A stretch of DNA of 64,000 nt. It comes from Capra hircus. Lineage: Eukaryota; Chordata; Mammalia; Artiodactyla; Bovidae. Location of the stretch: contig NC_030811.1 in the NCBI RefSeq assembly GCF_001704415.2, positions 186,001 through 250,000 on the forward strand. Direction: 5' to 3'. Made by a program: the position numbers and the translations under genes. Positions 54,123-64,000 of the stretch are shown here, piece by piece (position 1 is the stretch's first letter; every line of letters begins with the position of its first letter). A model generated the notes under the pieces. The model made no database searches. It had not been told where the DNA came from and worked only from the letters and a program-made list of their open reading frames with translations.

Positions 54123-55705
54123 ACAGACAGATAAAATCTATTTCTAATAAACTCCATGCTCAGTCAAACTGTCTCATTCCAAGGGGAATATCGCGCAGTG
54201 CCAAAGCATCGCACCCTGTGCTCTCCAGAGGCTGAGCTAGAGAAGACTTAGAAATGAGTGGAGACCAGCCTCTCGTGGTTTCTAAGAACCCCAGGCTCCT
54301 GGTGATAGGGCTTTGTCAGATGTCTGCTGGTGGAAGGAGCTTCATGAGGACTTGCATCAGGTCTCTTCCAGACTTGGGGAACTGAAGTGAACACACAACG
54401 TGGGGACGGGTGCGTGCCCAGGGGCCACTTTGCCTGACTCCACCTCTATAGACGGAAATAGCCAGCGCCTTCCTTTCTTATCAGGAACGGCAGTTTTTCC
54501 AGTGGTGCCATTCTCAGGCTAGAGAAGCTATTCAGAGTTACCAAAGCTCAAACATCAGAGGCAGACCAGCGAAAAAGTGAAAAGGCTGTGAATTCCACCC
54601 GCCATCTGCCTCTCCCCGCTCGGGAAGTCGGTATTGCCATCATGAGTGCGTGGAGTTTCCCCGACATTTTCTTCTGGGCCCACGCAAACTTCTCTCCCTC
54701 TCTCGCGCTCTTTCTTCTCTTCCTCGTGGAGAGTACGTCATATTCTACAGACATTTCTGCAACTTGCCTTTCCGCTGGGTCAGACGTGTGTGGATCGCGC
54801 CTGTCTGCACACAGATGTGGTTTACCCCAACAGCTGCCTGAGTCTCCGCTGCACACACGCTGCGTTTACCCCCGCACACCCTCCCCTCCCCCATGAGCGT
54901 CTGAGCGCTTCTGCGTCTGCGCGAGCAGCCCCGCAGACCCGCCCCGGACGTGGGGCCCCGGGCGTGCGCGCTGGGCTCTGGGCAGGCGTGGCCTCGGAAG
55001 AGGTGGCGCAGAGCCGCTCTGGCCGAGCTGCAGTTGACGCATCGCTGGGCTTCCCTTCTCTCTCCACCCCAATCTGCCTGTCTTCAGTCTGGAGGACGGT
55101 GAGCGTCTCTTCTTTACGGAAAGCTTTTCCTTTGATCCTGAGCCTCAGCCCGACCCACTGACACAGGCGTCAGGGAGCCAGCCGCTGCTGCAGGTGGCTG
55201 TCATTCCTGACTCAGGCCCTGATGAAAGTTTACAGATTAATGTGTTTATTCTCGGAAACGGGGGCGAGACTCAGCAGAGGCCGTGAACAATGTGCGTCTG
55301 TCACCTGTTTGCATCACCGGCCACGAAGCCCTCCGAGAGGAACACTCAGCTTGTGGACATCAACAAAGGATTTAGGGCATCTTTTATACAGAAGTGTGCT
55401 CTTTGGAAGACCGAAGGAAAAGAGCCTGTCACTTCTCCTCTCTAAAGCTTTACTGAGGACAGGGGAGTGGGCAGAGGTGGCGGGAAGTCCCCTTGCTCCC
55501 GACAGCAGCCCCACCTCCCCGGGCGTCCTTGCCAGAGCCTGGGGAAACAGGCCTCAGTGCCAACACTGACCCAGAGCTGTCACTGGGATCGTTGTCAAGG
55601 CTGCTGATATTCAACCACTGGCGCTGCATCACAGGGGATGCAAGCTATTGGAGTATGATGACAAAAAAGGAGGCCGAGCAGTTCCAATCTCTCCCTTGGA
55701 GATAT
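54123..55705. other. Intergenic unique sequence
   Basis: No coding exon or clear repeat recognised. A CpG-enriched patch lies at about 54900-55030. The open frames here lack codon or domain signals that I can support. Confidence 0.5.
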
Positions 55706-55973
55706 CAGTTCAGTTCAGTTCAGTCGCTCAGTCTTTGCGACCCCATGAATCGCAGCACGCCAGGCCTCCCTGTCCATCACCAACTCCCAGAGTTCAGTCA
55801 AACTCTTGTCCATCGAGTCGGTGATGCCATCCAGCCATCTCATCCTCTGTCGTCCCCTTCTCCTCCTGCCCCCAATCCCTCCCAGCATCAGAGTCTTTTC
55901 CAATGAGTCAACTCTTCACATGAGGCGGCCAAAGTGCTGGAGCTTCAGCTTCAGCATCAGTCCTTCCAAGGAA
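55706..55973 (-). mobile_element. BovB 3' end
   Basis: Antisense 5'-truncated copy with a (TTCAG)3 tail. Confidence 0.92.
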
Positions 55974-56764
55974 ATTTAAGGTTTTACAAATCCTTGTGTG
56001 CTGGAGGCCGTGGGTGACAAAGTATGAGAAGCAGTGTGTAAACTCAGGACCCCTGAAGGATACAAGCTTTCATATTAATCGTTTAATCATTTAATTTAAT
56101 CATTACATTAATCATTTAATTTAATGCATCCAGAATATGCAAAATTTGTGATTTTCTAATCTTCATACGATCACAACCCTTTCAGGTTTAAATCACACAA
56201 TATAGTAAGACCCCATGAAAGGGTGACTCTTGCAGACTTTCCCAAGCTTGGGTCAATGTGTTCTCCCCAAACTGTCAGCCTGCTCTGAAACCCAAGGACT
56301 CTCTGTTCTTAGCACTATAGAAGGCCCATCTCTGGAAGCACAGTTCCAGGTTCTGTGTGTGTGTGCACACAAAACACACTCATGAATGCCAGTCAGGGAG
56401 TATTTCCAAGGAGGCACCCCCAGCTGCCTCCCCAAGGCCTTTGCAAAGCATCTTCCTCTCCCATCCCTCTGAGGAGGGTCACTCCTCATCAGACGAGCTT
56501 AGGACTTTGTGATGGAGAAGCTGGAGGAAAGCGGGGGGCCACCCACCCCCTCCTCTATGACCTCGTTTTGTGGGTGTTAACCAACAGCTTCTTAGCTGGA
56601 TCTTGGTGCTGCTTCTCCCCCGAATTCTCTCCAAACCATCCACAGGATGACCTTCCTGATGTGCACTTTGGGCCACACTGTGCTCTGAGGGACCCTCACC
56701 ACCGTGACCCCAGGTTCTCAGCCAACCCCACAAAGCAGTTGCACTCCCTGCTGGCAGGCTGGGC
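55974..56764. other. Intergenic sequence
   Basis: A short duplicated TTAATCATTTAATTTAAT motif lies near 56075-56130. No gene or named repeat seen. Confidence 0.5.
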
Positions 56765-57240
56765 TAACCAGAAATGCACAACGTGAGGACTGCAGGTTAA
56801 GTTTTACTGGGGGCAAAAAGAAGACTATAGCCCAGGAGACAGCATTTCTGATAGTTCTGAGAAAGTGCTCATAAGAAGTAAGAGGGGAGGTCAGTATGCA
56901 TATGATTTCAGTGAAGGGGGCGGACATACAATCGGCCACATACTTTCGTGCAGAAGGTTTCTGCTGGTCACGAGGAGCAGTCATCACCGTGATGGATTAT
57001 AGTGTTCTAAAAGCGATAACAAGAACTGGGCTCATGAAGTCAGCTCCTAAAAGACCTATCTGATGACCTGTTCTGCCAGTTTTTCCTGCAGCACAGAGTG
57101 CCTCGTTCCTCTCCCCCCCCCCCCCCCGAGCTCCTTTCAGGGGATGTTGAGGGTCGGTGGCTGCAGCAGCGCCTAGTTCAATCCTTGCCGAGGTGGGTGG
57201 CAGGTGCCTGTCTGTGGCTGAGGGTGAGGACTCCCCCAGG
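56765..57240 (-). mobile_element. ERV LTR-like copy A
   Basis: Read on the minus strand, this aligns by eye along most of its length with 62250-62757, including a matching 3' part (ATGCTGTCTCCTGGGCTATA versus ATGCTGCCTCCCGGGCTGTA) and an AGTAAA in place of that copy's AATAAA. No coding part recognised. A run of about 15 C lies at 57113-57127. Confidence 0.55.
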
Positions 57241-58840
57241 GGCCTGAGGGACCGCCTTTCCCTTGGCACCAGCATCACCGTGAACATGCTTGTTCCACTT
57301 CGCATCTGGACTCCAAGTCTCTTGGGACAAATGGTGTCTTGTTTGCCTCTGCCCCCCAAGACTGAGGCGTCACTGCAGAAAGCAGGTCCTGTTCACTCGC
57401 TCCGCGTCAATGGTGGTAGCCAAGGCGGGCAAGCTGCCTACGGAAGTGTTCCTGGCAGGGATCTGGCCCAGGGCAGAAGTCTTTCCTCTGGCCCACATCC
57501 CTGGGACTTGTGAACTCAGGAGGCAGATTTTCTAGGCACAAAGAATCAAATGGGCAGAGGGTCTCCTCTGCTTCCAATGGAAAGCAACATCCAAAGGCTG
57601 CTTAGACGTTGTCCTGCTGACTTTCCTCCATGCTTGGAAGCAGAAAACCTCAACTTAGAATTCCTGGAGAGCTGGCACTTTAGATCTCTCCAGGGAGTAA
57701 AGACCCAGGTGACTCTCCAGCCAGCTCCTTACGGATCCGTCAAGTCAAAGCGCACCTGGTGCTGCTTGTCTGCACGCGGCGGTGAGTAGAGCAGGCAGCT
57801 GAAGACGAGCGCCCGGGGCCCCTGGGGCTGCGGGACGTGGTCTCAGCACCATGATCAGGGGGACAGAAGGACGCCCTCCACTCGGGCCCTGAGGCCCCTG
57901 CCCCAGGCCCCGCGTGAACCACAGTCCTTCCCCCAGGCAGGCAGCCAAGGAGCTGCAGAGAGAGAGAGCATGGAGCCCCCGGGCATGCCTTAGGCATGTT
58001 GGCCGCAGATGTAGTAGCTTAAGAAAGAGGTCTGTGAGAGATTCAGGACTTCATTAAAAATTCCCCTGGTGGTAGGATAGGTCGCAGGCGGCCCCAGGAG
58101 GGCTGGAGGGTGGCTGTGGGGCTGAGGTGCCTGGGAAAACACAGCCGTCCCAGCAACCAACCCACCCACAGCCTGGCCTGGTCAGCAGGTGGGGGTGCCC
58201 ACACCTGATGAGGCCAGGACTGAACAGGCCTTCACTTTATTTTCCTAGGACTACATTTGACAGCATTTATTTCTCTGAGGGAAGAAAAAAAACAACCAAT
58301 TTAAAAGAAAGTAACTCATTTTCTCAAGTAGTCACTTTGTCTCCAGCTATCTGCCTTAGCAGAAGATACTTGTTGTCATAGTAACGAGTGTGGAATGAGA
58401 AATAACCAGTCCAGAAATTTCAGAGTTCTTCCTCAGAAAATTTTTGGTTTTGTTTTGATAGGATCTTTTCATTAAGACAGTTCTGTTCTCAAATAGCCGA
58501 TGGACCTGGTTTGGCGCCAAGGCCAACAGAGCAGAGGTTTCCCAGCCTCGTGGTCGGACCATGTCTCCCGCCAGCAGCCCAGCCGCCCTGTGCTGAGAAC
58601 ACACTTGCTGTCCCCAGGGTCACGAGCCAGGCCCAGGCTGGAGACCTGGGCTGGCATCACACTGGCAAGGGTCTGGGCCAGGCCCACCCAGAGCCCTGCT
58701 CATCCACAGCTCTGGGAGGGCAAGTCTGAGCCACCCAGGAGGCCAGGTGCCCGTGGGCTCCTCGCGAGCCATGCACATCCCACCAGCACCCCAGGGGTTG
58801 GAAATGTCTCACCTGACCAGGGGTTCTCAAGGGCCCTTTC
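57241..58840. other. Intergenic sequence
   Basis: No named repeat or supportable exon seen. Homology to the LTR-like copies may extend weakly to about 57380. Confidence 0.4.
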
Positions 58841-59130
58841 AGAAAAAAAAAAAAAAAATCAAAGCTCATTTTAAAACCAGAAAAGAAAAACGTACGCTAG
58901 TACTTCACATTATGGATGAGTATGAGCCTCGGATACATGAAGCAGTTAGTAATGTATTAAAGATAAAACCAAAAGATGGCACAAGGATATATAGGTCCAT
59001 GAAAAAGAATATATGTGTGGATTTTTTTTATCACTAACCGAGAAAACTCTTCCTAAATGCAAAGAAACGTGCTCCATTTTACCACATAAACATTTAAAAG
59101 TTCTGCACATCAAAAAAAAAAAAAAAAAAA
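58841..59130. repeat. Poly(A) runs and old repeat
   Basis: A-runs at about 58843-58857 and 59111-59128 with A-rich sequence between. Probably the remains of an old LINE 3' end, family not identified. Confidence 0.4.
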
Positions 59131-59525
59131 GCCGAAAACTAAATTAAAAGGCAAATAAAAATATTTGCAAGAACTATGGAAACCAGTTAGTATTCCTAAG
59201 GTTCAGTCAGTAAGAAACCTGCCAAGACGCCAAGAAATACATAGTCAGGTTACATAAAAAGCCAAGTATGAATGACAATGACTGATAAACGTACGGAGCT
59301 TGTTCAGTCTCACAAGTGAGTGAAGTGACGCATTTTTATTTCCTGACACTTACAATAACTTGTGAAACAAATAAGGTTCAACTCTGACCCTGTGAGGCAG
59401 GACCTGAAATGTGAGTGATAGGATTAAATTGACCCAAGAGTTGTAGAAAACAATTTGGTAAAGACAGCAGTAACTTTAAAAATGTTCACAAACTTTGACA
59501 GCTTAACTTCTGAAGACTCTATCCT

Positions 59526-59676
59526 GGGGGACTTGCCTCGTGGTCCTGAGGCTAGGACTCCCCGCTCCAGGGCAGGAGGCCCAAGTTCCACCCCTGGTCA
59601 GGGAACTGAACCCTGCACCTGCAACAAGGGTCCTGTGTGCCAGCCGGGGCAGCCCAATAAAGACGGGTGCTTCTCC
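59526..59676 (+). mobile_element. CHR-type tRNA-derived SINE
   Basis: The pattern GACTTGCCTCGTGGTCCTGA..TTCCACCCCTGGTCAGGGAA and GTGCCAGCCGGGGCAGCCC matches the cetartiodactyl CHR SINE layout, diverged. Confidence 0.7.
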
Positions 59677-59906
59677 ACAAGAATCTACCCTAAGCAACAA
59701 AAGAGGGGGAAGGTTTTAAGCAATCATTTATGCACAAGGATGCAGACAGGACGAGAGCTGGGAACTGGGGCCGTGACTAGGTAGCAGTGTGCCGTCCACT
59801 GGGATATAATCTGACCACTGGGTACAGACGGGAAAATGATGAGAGCTAATGCTTAGGAGAAAACAGAAACCCTGAACCGCACGTAGAATCCTCAGTCCGT
59901 GCTGTT

Positions 59907-60075
59907 ATCGTTCAGTCGCTCAGTCATGTCCGACTCTTTGTGACCCCGTGAACCGAAGCCCGCCAGGCTCCTCTGCCCTTCACTGACTCCTGGAGTTTAC
60001 TTACACTCGTGTCTGTGGAGTGAGTGATGTCATCCAACCATCGCATCCTCTGTTCCGCCTCCTCCTGCCCCTAAT
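59907..60075 (-). mobile_element. BovB 3' end (short)
   Basis: Antisense fragment (ATCGTTCAGTCGCTCAGTCA to about GTTCCGCCTCCTCCTGCCCC), diverged. Confidence 0.85.
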
Positions 60076-60890
60076 TCACGCGACAGGCATGAAAAACAGA
60101 AAGTATCACAGTGGCAGCTCCCAGGGCCGCAGTTGCTCGTTCTCACCAGCTCCTTCCTTCCCGTCACCAGCGGGGGTGGCGTGCGCTGCACGTGGCAGGC
60201 TGGCCTCTGGGCTCTGGGAACACGCGTGGATGGATCCCTGCCTTCCTGGGACTTGCACTCCAGTCAGGAAGGCGGACAGTCCGTCACGCCCTGCACACTC
60301 TCTGCACGGTTTCGGGGCTCAGGAGCATCAGGGGCTGAAGACGGAGATACCCAGCACTGACATTATGATGAGAAGGAAACAGTGGAAACAGAGACCCCAC
60401 AAACCTGGCTTGCGGGCAGTTCCTTCTCGCTTAGGCACACTCCTGCCGTGTGCCGTGGGCCTCCGCCCTTTGAGGTCAGCACGCCACCCTGAGATGCAGC
60501 TCCAGCAGTCAGACACCACACAAACAAAGGCTTAGGATAGTTTATTCATCAGAACCTGCGCTCCATCCCAGGCACTGGCTTTCTAACACAACCGTACGTT
60601 CCTTCTCGAGCCGCGTCCTCCACCCTCACCAGGACCAGCCGCTCTGTCTGAGCCTCAGGGTCCCGGGCGGCCCCCTTCCACCCTGGGTGTGAGGCCTTCT
60701 CCGAGCATAAGGGGAGCCCTGCACGGTGGAGGCTCAGTGGGGAAAGAGGGACAAGCTCTCCACAGACTTTAGAAACAATGATGTCTGTATTTACTTCGCT
60801 TTTTATTTGCAATACTTTGTTTATATTAAATTTCACGTAGAACTGTGGGCACATGTCTTTAAAAGAGGAAAGCATCTTATTCTTTTACCT
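60076..60890. other. Intergenic unique sequence
   Basis: No gene or recognisable repeat seen. Confidence 0.5.
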
Positions 60891-60902
60891 AAAGACCTAA
60901 GT

Positions 60903-61357
60903 CTTTAGGCTATGGTTTTTCCAGTAGTCATGTATGGATATGAGAGTTGGACTATAAAGAAAGCTGAGCACAGAATAATTGATGCTTTTGAACTGTGGTG
61001 TTGGAGAAGACTCTTGAGAGTCCCTTGGACTGCAAGGAGATCCAACCAGTCCATCCTAAAGGAGATCAGTCCTGGGTGTTCATTGAAAGGACTGATGCTG
61101 AAGCTGAAACTCCAATATTTTGGCCACCTCATGCGAAGAGTTGACTCATTGGAAAAGACTCTGATGCTGGGAGGGATTGGGGGCAGGAGGAGAAGGGGAT
61201 GACAGAGGATGAGATGGTTAGATGGCATCACCGACTCAATGGACATGAGTTTGGGTAAACTCCAGGAGTTGGTGATGGACAGGGAGGCCTGGCATGCTGC
61301 AGTTTATGGGGTCATGAAGGGTCAGACATGACTGAGTGACTGAACTGAACTGAACTG
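60903..61357 (+). mobile_element. BovB 3' end with perfect 12-bp target-site duplication
   Basis: 455 bp of sense BovB ending (CTGAA)n, flanked by AAAGACCTAAGT at 60891-60902 and 61358-61369. Well-preserved, so relatively recent. Confidence 0.95.
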
Positions 61358-61370
61358 AAAGACCTAAGTG

Positions 61371-61583
61371 AGTATGTGCTCACATGTGTCCGACTCTTTG
61401 TGACCCCATGGGCTGTGGTCCACCAGGCTCCTCTGTCCATTGGATTCTTCAGGCAAGAAAGCTGGAGTGGGTTGCGATTTCCTTCTCCAGGGGATCTTCC
61501 CAACCCACGGATTGAACCTGTGTCTCCCATGTCTCCTGCATGGCAGGCAGATTCTTTACCACTGAGTCCCTTGGGAAGCTCAT
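61371..61583 (-). mobile_element. Bov-tA SINE
   Basis: Antisense copy (TGTCCGACTCTTTGTGACCC to the TACCACTGAGTCCCTTGGGA head) immediately after the BovB duplication. Confidence 0.9.
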
Positions 61584-62249
61584 TAGCTAAAGGGCTAAAC
61601 CTCCATAATGTAGCTCAGATTTCCATTAAGTGGAATTTGTGATAATTCAGATTGAAAGTATGTGGGAGGTATGTGTGGCAGTAGTAATTGAGCTTCAAAT
61701 TATTCTTCTAAGTTATATTTTGACTTTTTTGTAATTTAAAAAATCTTCTACAAACATTGAAAGAAAGAAAGGCTGAAAATCAAGCCACTGTCAGATTTCT
61801 CTGCAAACCTAGACATCAGATTTATAGCCAGCCAGATCTCCTCATGCGTAAAGGCAGGAAAAGATGTAAATTCTCAGAAAACATAGAACTCAGACACCAC
61901 CCAGGAATGCCAGTTTGGTTTTTTTTAACGACATTACATGTCAACAGTTCAACAAATAGAGAAAATGAAAATTTTCAAATGGGGAAAGTGATGGTATTAT
62001 AAAACCTGTTCGCCCCGAATCAGTCTAAGTAGAAATGATCTAAATAATTAAATTGCTTTTAAAATGAAATGAAAATGTAAAAAGAAATCTCAATATTGAA
62101 TTACATAAGATTATATAAAATAACTGCAAGTCATTTGAAACAGTAGATATTTCCTCTCATCCTGGGCAGTGGACATACATAAGGCACGGATGTGAAGAGG
62201 CAAGGGCTCTACAAACACGTCTTCAGCAGAAGGGGACTCAAGACAGATC
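61584..62249. other. AT-rich intergenic sequence
   Basis: No gene or named repeat. The last 100 bp may belong to LTR-like copy B. Confidence 0.45.
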
Positions 62250-62757
62250 GTGTCTCCAGTGTCAACTGCAAATTGGCACTTACCAAGAGCATTGCCAACG
62301 ACTCAGCAACAAAGGCGTTTGCCATCTGCCCCCACGGAGATGGAACCCCATGCTGCTAGCTGGCGACCCCTAACACCCCCTGAGGGGGTTCAGGGCAGAG
62401 TGAAGCACTCTGTGCTCCAGGGAATCTGGTGGGACAGGTCCTTAGATAGTTGGGTGTTTTTAGGAACAGATTTTATGATCTCAGTCCTTGCATCTCATCA
62501 TATCTAGAGAAGCACTAAATCCCTTCATGGTGACATGAGGTCCTCATAACTAACAAAAAGCCTTTCATAAAAATGATTGTTTCACAACACTGAACTCCCC
62601 CTTCACCAAAACCTTATATATTGACCTTCCCCCACTGCCGCTTTGGAGCAGACTCTCGGAGCTATCTGAGATGCTGCCTCCCGGGCTGTAGGCCTCATTT
62701 TGCCCCAAATAAAACTTAACTCACAACTCTCAAGTTGTACATCTTTTTAAAGTCAAC
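62250..62757 (+). mobile_element. ERV LTR-like copy B
   Basis: Ends with a short R/U5-like region after CCCCAAATAAAACTTAACTC (AATAAA at about 62706). It is related to the inverted copy at 56765-57240. No internal retroviral sequence adjoins it. The left edge is approximate. Confidence 0.6.
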
Positions 62758-62969
62758 ACCAGTGACTCTACTAATTGGGGAAAGATGGCTGAAGAATGCC
62801 ATTAAGAACTAAAAATAATCACTAGTTAGTGCTGAATATAGTACCTATTGCTTGTAAAACAGAGAACACAGAAGAAAACACCAATCAGTACCCAAAGAAG
62901 GAAGCTGCATGCAAGCCTAAGTTAAAATGAGGAAAGAGTATTTAAATTAGATATGATTCTATATCATTC

Positions 62970-63179
62970 CCAGGCTTCCCTGGTGGCTCAAACGGTACAG
63001 AACCTGCCCGCAATGCAGGAGACCCAGGCTTGATCCCTGGATTGGGAAGATCCCCTGGAGAAGGAAATGGCAACCCACTCCAGTATTGTTGCCTGGAGAA
63101 TCCCATGGACCGAGGAACCTGGTGGGCTACAGTCCAAAGTGTCACAAAGAGTTGGACACAACTGAGCAACTAGCCTGAA
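62970..63179 (+). mobile_element. Bov-tA SINE with 7-bp target-site duplication
   Basis: Full-length sense copy. ATCATTC flanks it at 62963-62969 and 63180-63186. Confidence 0.93.
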
Positions 63180-63408
63180 ATCATTCATAGGTTAATTCTC
63201 TGTAGAAGAATAAATCTAAAACTGAATCTAAAGCCAAAATCCAGCCACATGCTATTTTTAGAAGTTTCACCTAAAATAAATGATGCTTGAAACACTACTA
63301 TATTTTATTTATCTATTGGCAAAGACTCCAGGCAAATACAGTGCTGAGTAATTCCAGGTGGAGGCAGGGAGGCTGTGATTTGGTTACTGGCCTGGTTTCT
63401 CTCCTACA

Positions 63409-63740
63409 GTAATATGCAGATGACACCACCCTTATACAAGAAAGTGAAGAAGAACTAAAGAGCTTCCTGATGAAAGTGAAAGAGGAGAGTGAAAAAGTTG
63501 GCTTAAAGCTCAACATTTAGAACTAAGATCATGGCATCTGGTCCCATCACTTCATGATAAATAGAGGGGGAAACAGTGGAAACAGTTGCAGACTTTCTTT
63601 GGGGGTGGGGGGGCTCCAAAATCACTGCAGATGGTGATCGCAGCCATGAAATTAAAAGACGCTTACTCCTTGGAAGGAAAGTTATGACCAACCTAGATAG
63701 CACATTCAAAAGCAGAGACATCACTTTGCCAACAAAGGTC
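63409..63740 (+). mobile_element. BovB internal segment, cut by an LTR
   Basis: Sense BovB from the YADDTT-region (ATATGCAGATGACACCACCC) to CCAACAAAGGTC, where the next element begins in mid-sequence. Confidence 0.92.
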
Positions 63741-64000
63741 TGCCAGGGTCCAGCCCCAGTGGATCCACGGTGATTCGAAGGTGGGGATGGAGTCGGCATC
63801 CTTGGAAAAATACATATTTAATCACAGATAATATAGAGAGATTAGAAATGGATAGCGTAGTAGGAAAATTAGTGGAAAAAAAGAGGCTGAATAACTTGGT
63901 TTACGTGGAATAGCATCCATGCTCCAGATGGGAATTCAGCCAGAAAAACGGGGAGCAAGAAAGAAATGACATGGGGGAATCAGTCTTTCCAGAAACTGAT
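63741..64000. mobile_element. ERV LTR (partial, runs off window)
   Basis: Starts TGCCAGGGTCCAGCCCC exactly where the BovB consensus is interrupted. The sequence resembles a common bovine ERV LTR of the BTLTR1 type as I recall it. Orientation and right end cannot be set from this window. Confidence 0.65.

Noticed and set aside
54588..55161. Possible downstream gene exon after VIPR2
   Set aside because: Open frames lack splice signals or domain similarity. The next human gene I recall on this side is convergent and would not be expected to match here.
57113..57127. Run of about 15 C as a functional element
   Set aside because: A simple homopolymer inside an LTR-like repeat; length is also prone to sequencing error.

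Overview
This window is nuclear DNA from a ruminant, most likely a bovid. The evidence is the dense load of ruminant-specific repeats: BovB (RTE-type) LINEs, Bov-tA and Bov-A2 SINEs, and a CHR-type tRNA-derived SINE, together with L1 and ERV LTRs. I recognise one protein-coding gene, VIPR2 (VPAC2, a class B1 GPCR for VIP and PACAP), on the + strand. Eleven coding exons (3 to 13 in the 13-exon layout I recall for the human gene) can be read between 5837 and 52367. All have GT/AG borders and compatible phases, with no stops or frameshifts. They encode residues 51-438 of a protein whose expected length is 438. Exons 1 and 2 (signal peptide and the first ~50 residues) lie left of the window.

Layout. 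1-5836 is the end of intron 2. It starts with a 12-bp minisatellite split by a SINE and contains an unusual 0.2-kb inverted duplication whose one copy sits inside a SINE. Exon 3 (5837-5944) and exon 4 (8200-8297) encode the rest of the hormone-binding ectodomain. Intron 4 (19 kb) holds BovB, a 33-bp minisatellite, and an L1 with a BovB nested in it. Exon 5 (27307-27404) is TM1. Intron 5 (13.1 kb) holds a 45-bp minisatellite and a large antisense L1, into which a BovB with an inverted 5' part has inserted; that BovB was in turn hit by a solo LTR. Exons 6-10 (40514-47375) encode TM2 to TM5. Intron 10 holds a possible alternative terminal exon at 47811, a BovB and a 48-bp minisatellite. Exons 11-13 (51323-52367) encode TM6, TM7 and the C-terminal tail. 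A roughly 1.1-kb 3' UTR ends at a poly(A) signal at 53434.

53460-64000 appears intergenic: SINEs, BovB copies, two related LTR-like copies in opposite orientation, and the start of another ERV LTR at the right edge. I saw no second gene, no functional RNA gene and no CRISPR.

The main observations beyond the annotation are: an in-frame cryptic last exon that would give a five-TM receptor; the templated inverted insertion in a SINE; the triple-nested L1/BovB/LTR structure; five minisatellite arrays in one gene; a probable distant branch point before exon 6; and a G-run-rich 107-nt intron beside the in-frame 42-nt TM7 exon. Repeat family names come from recognition of consensus features, not from a database search.
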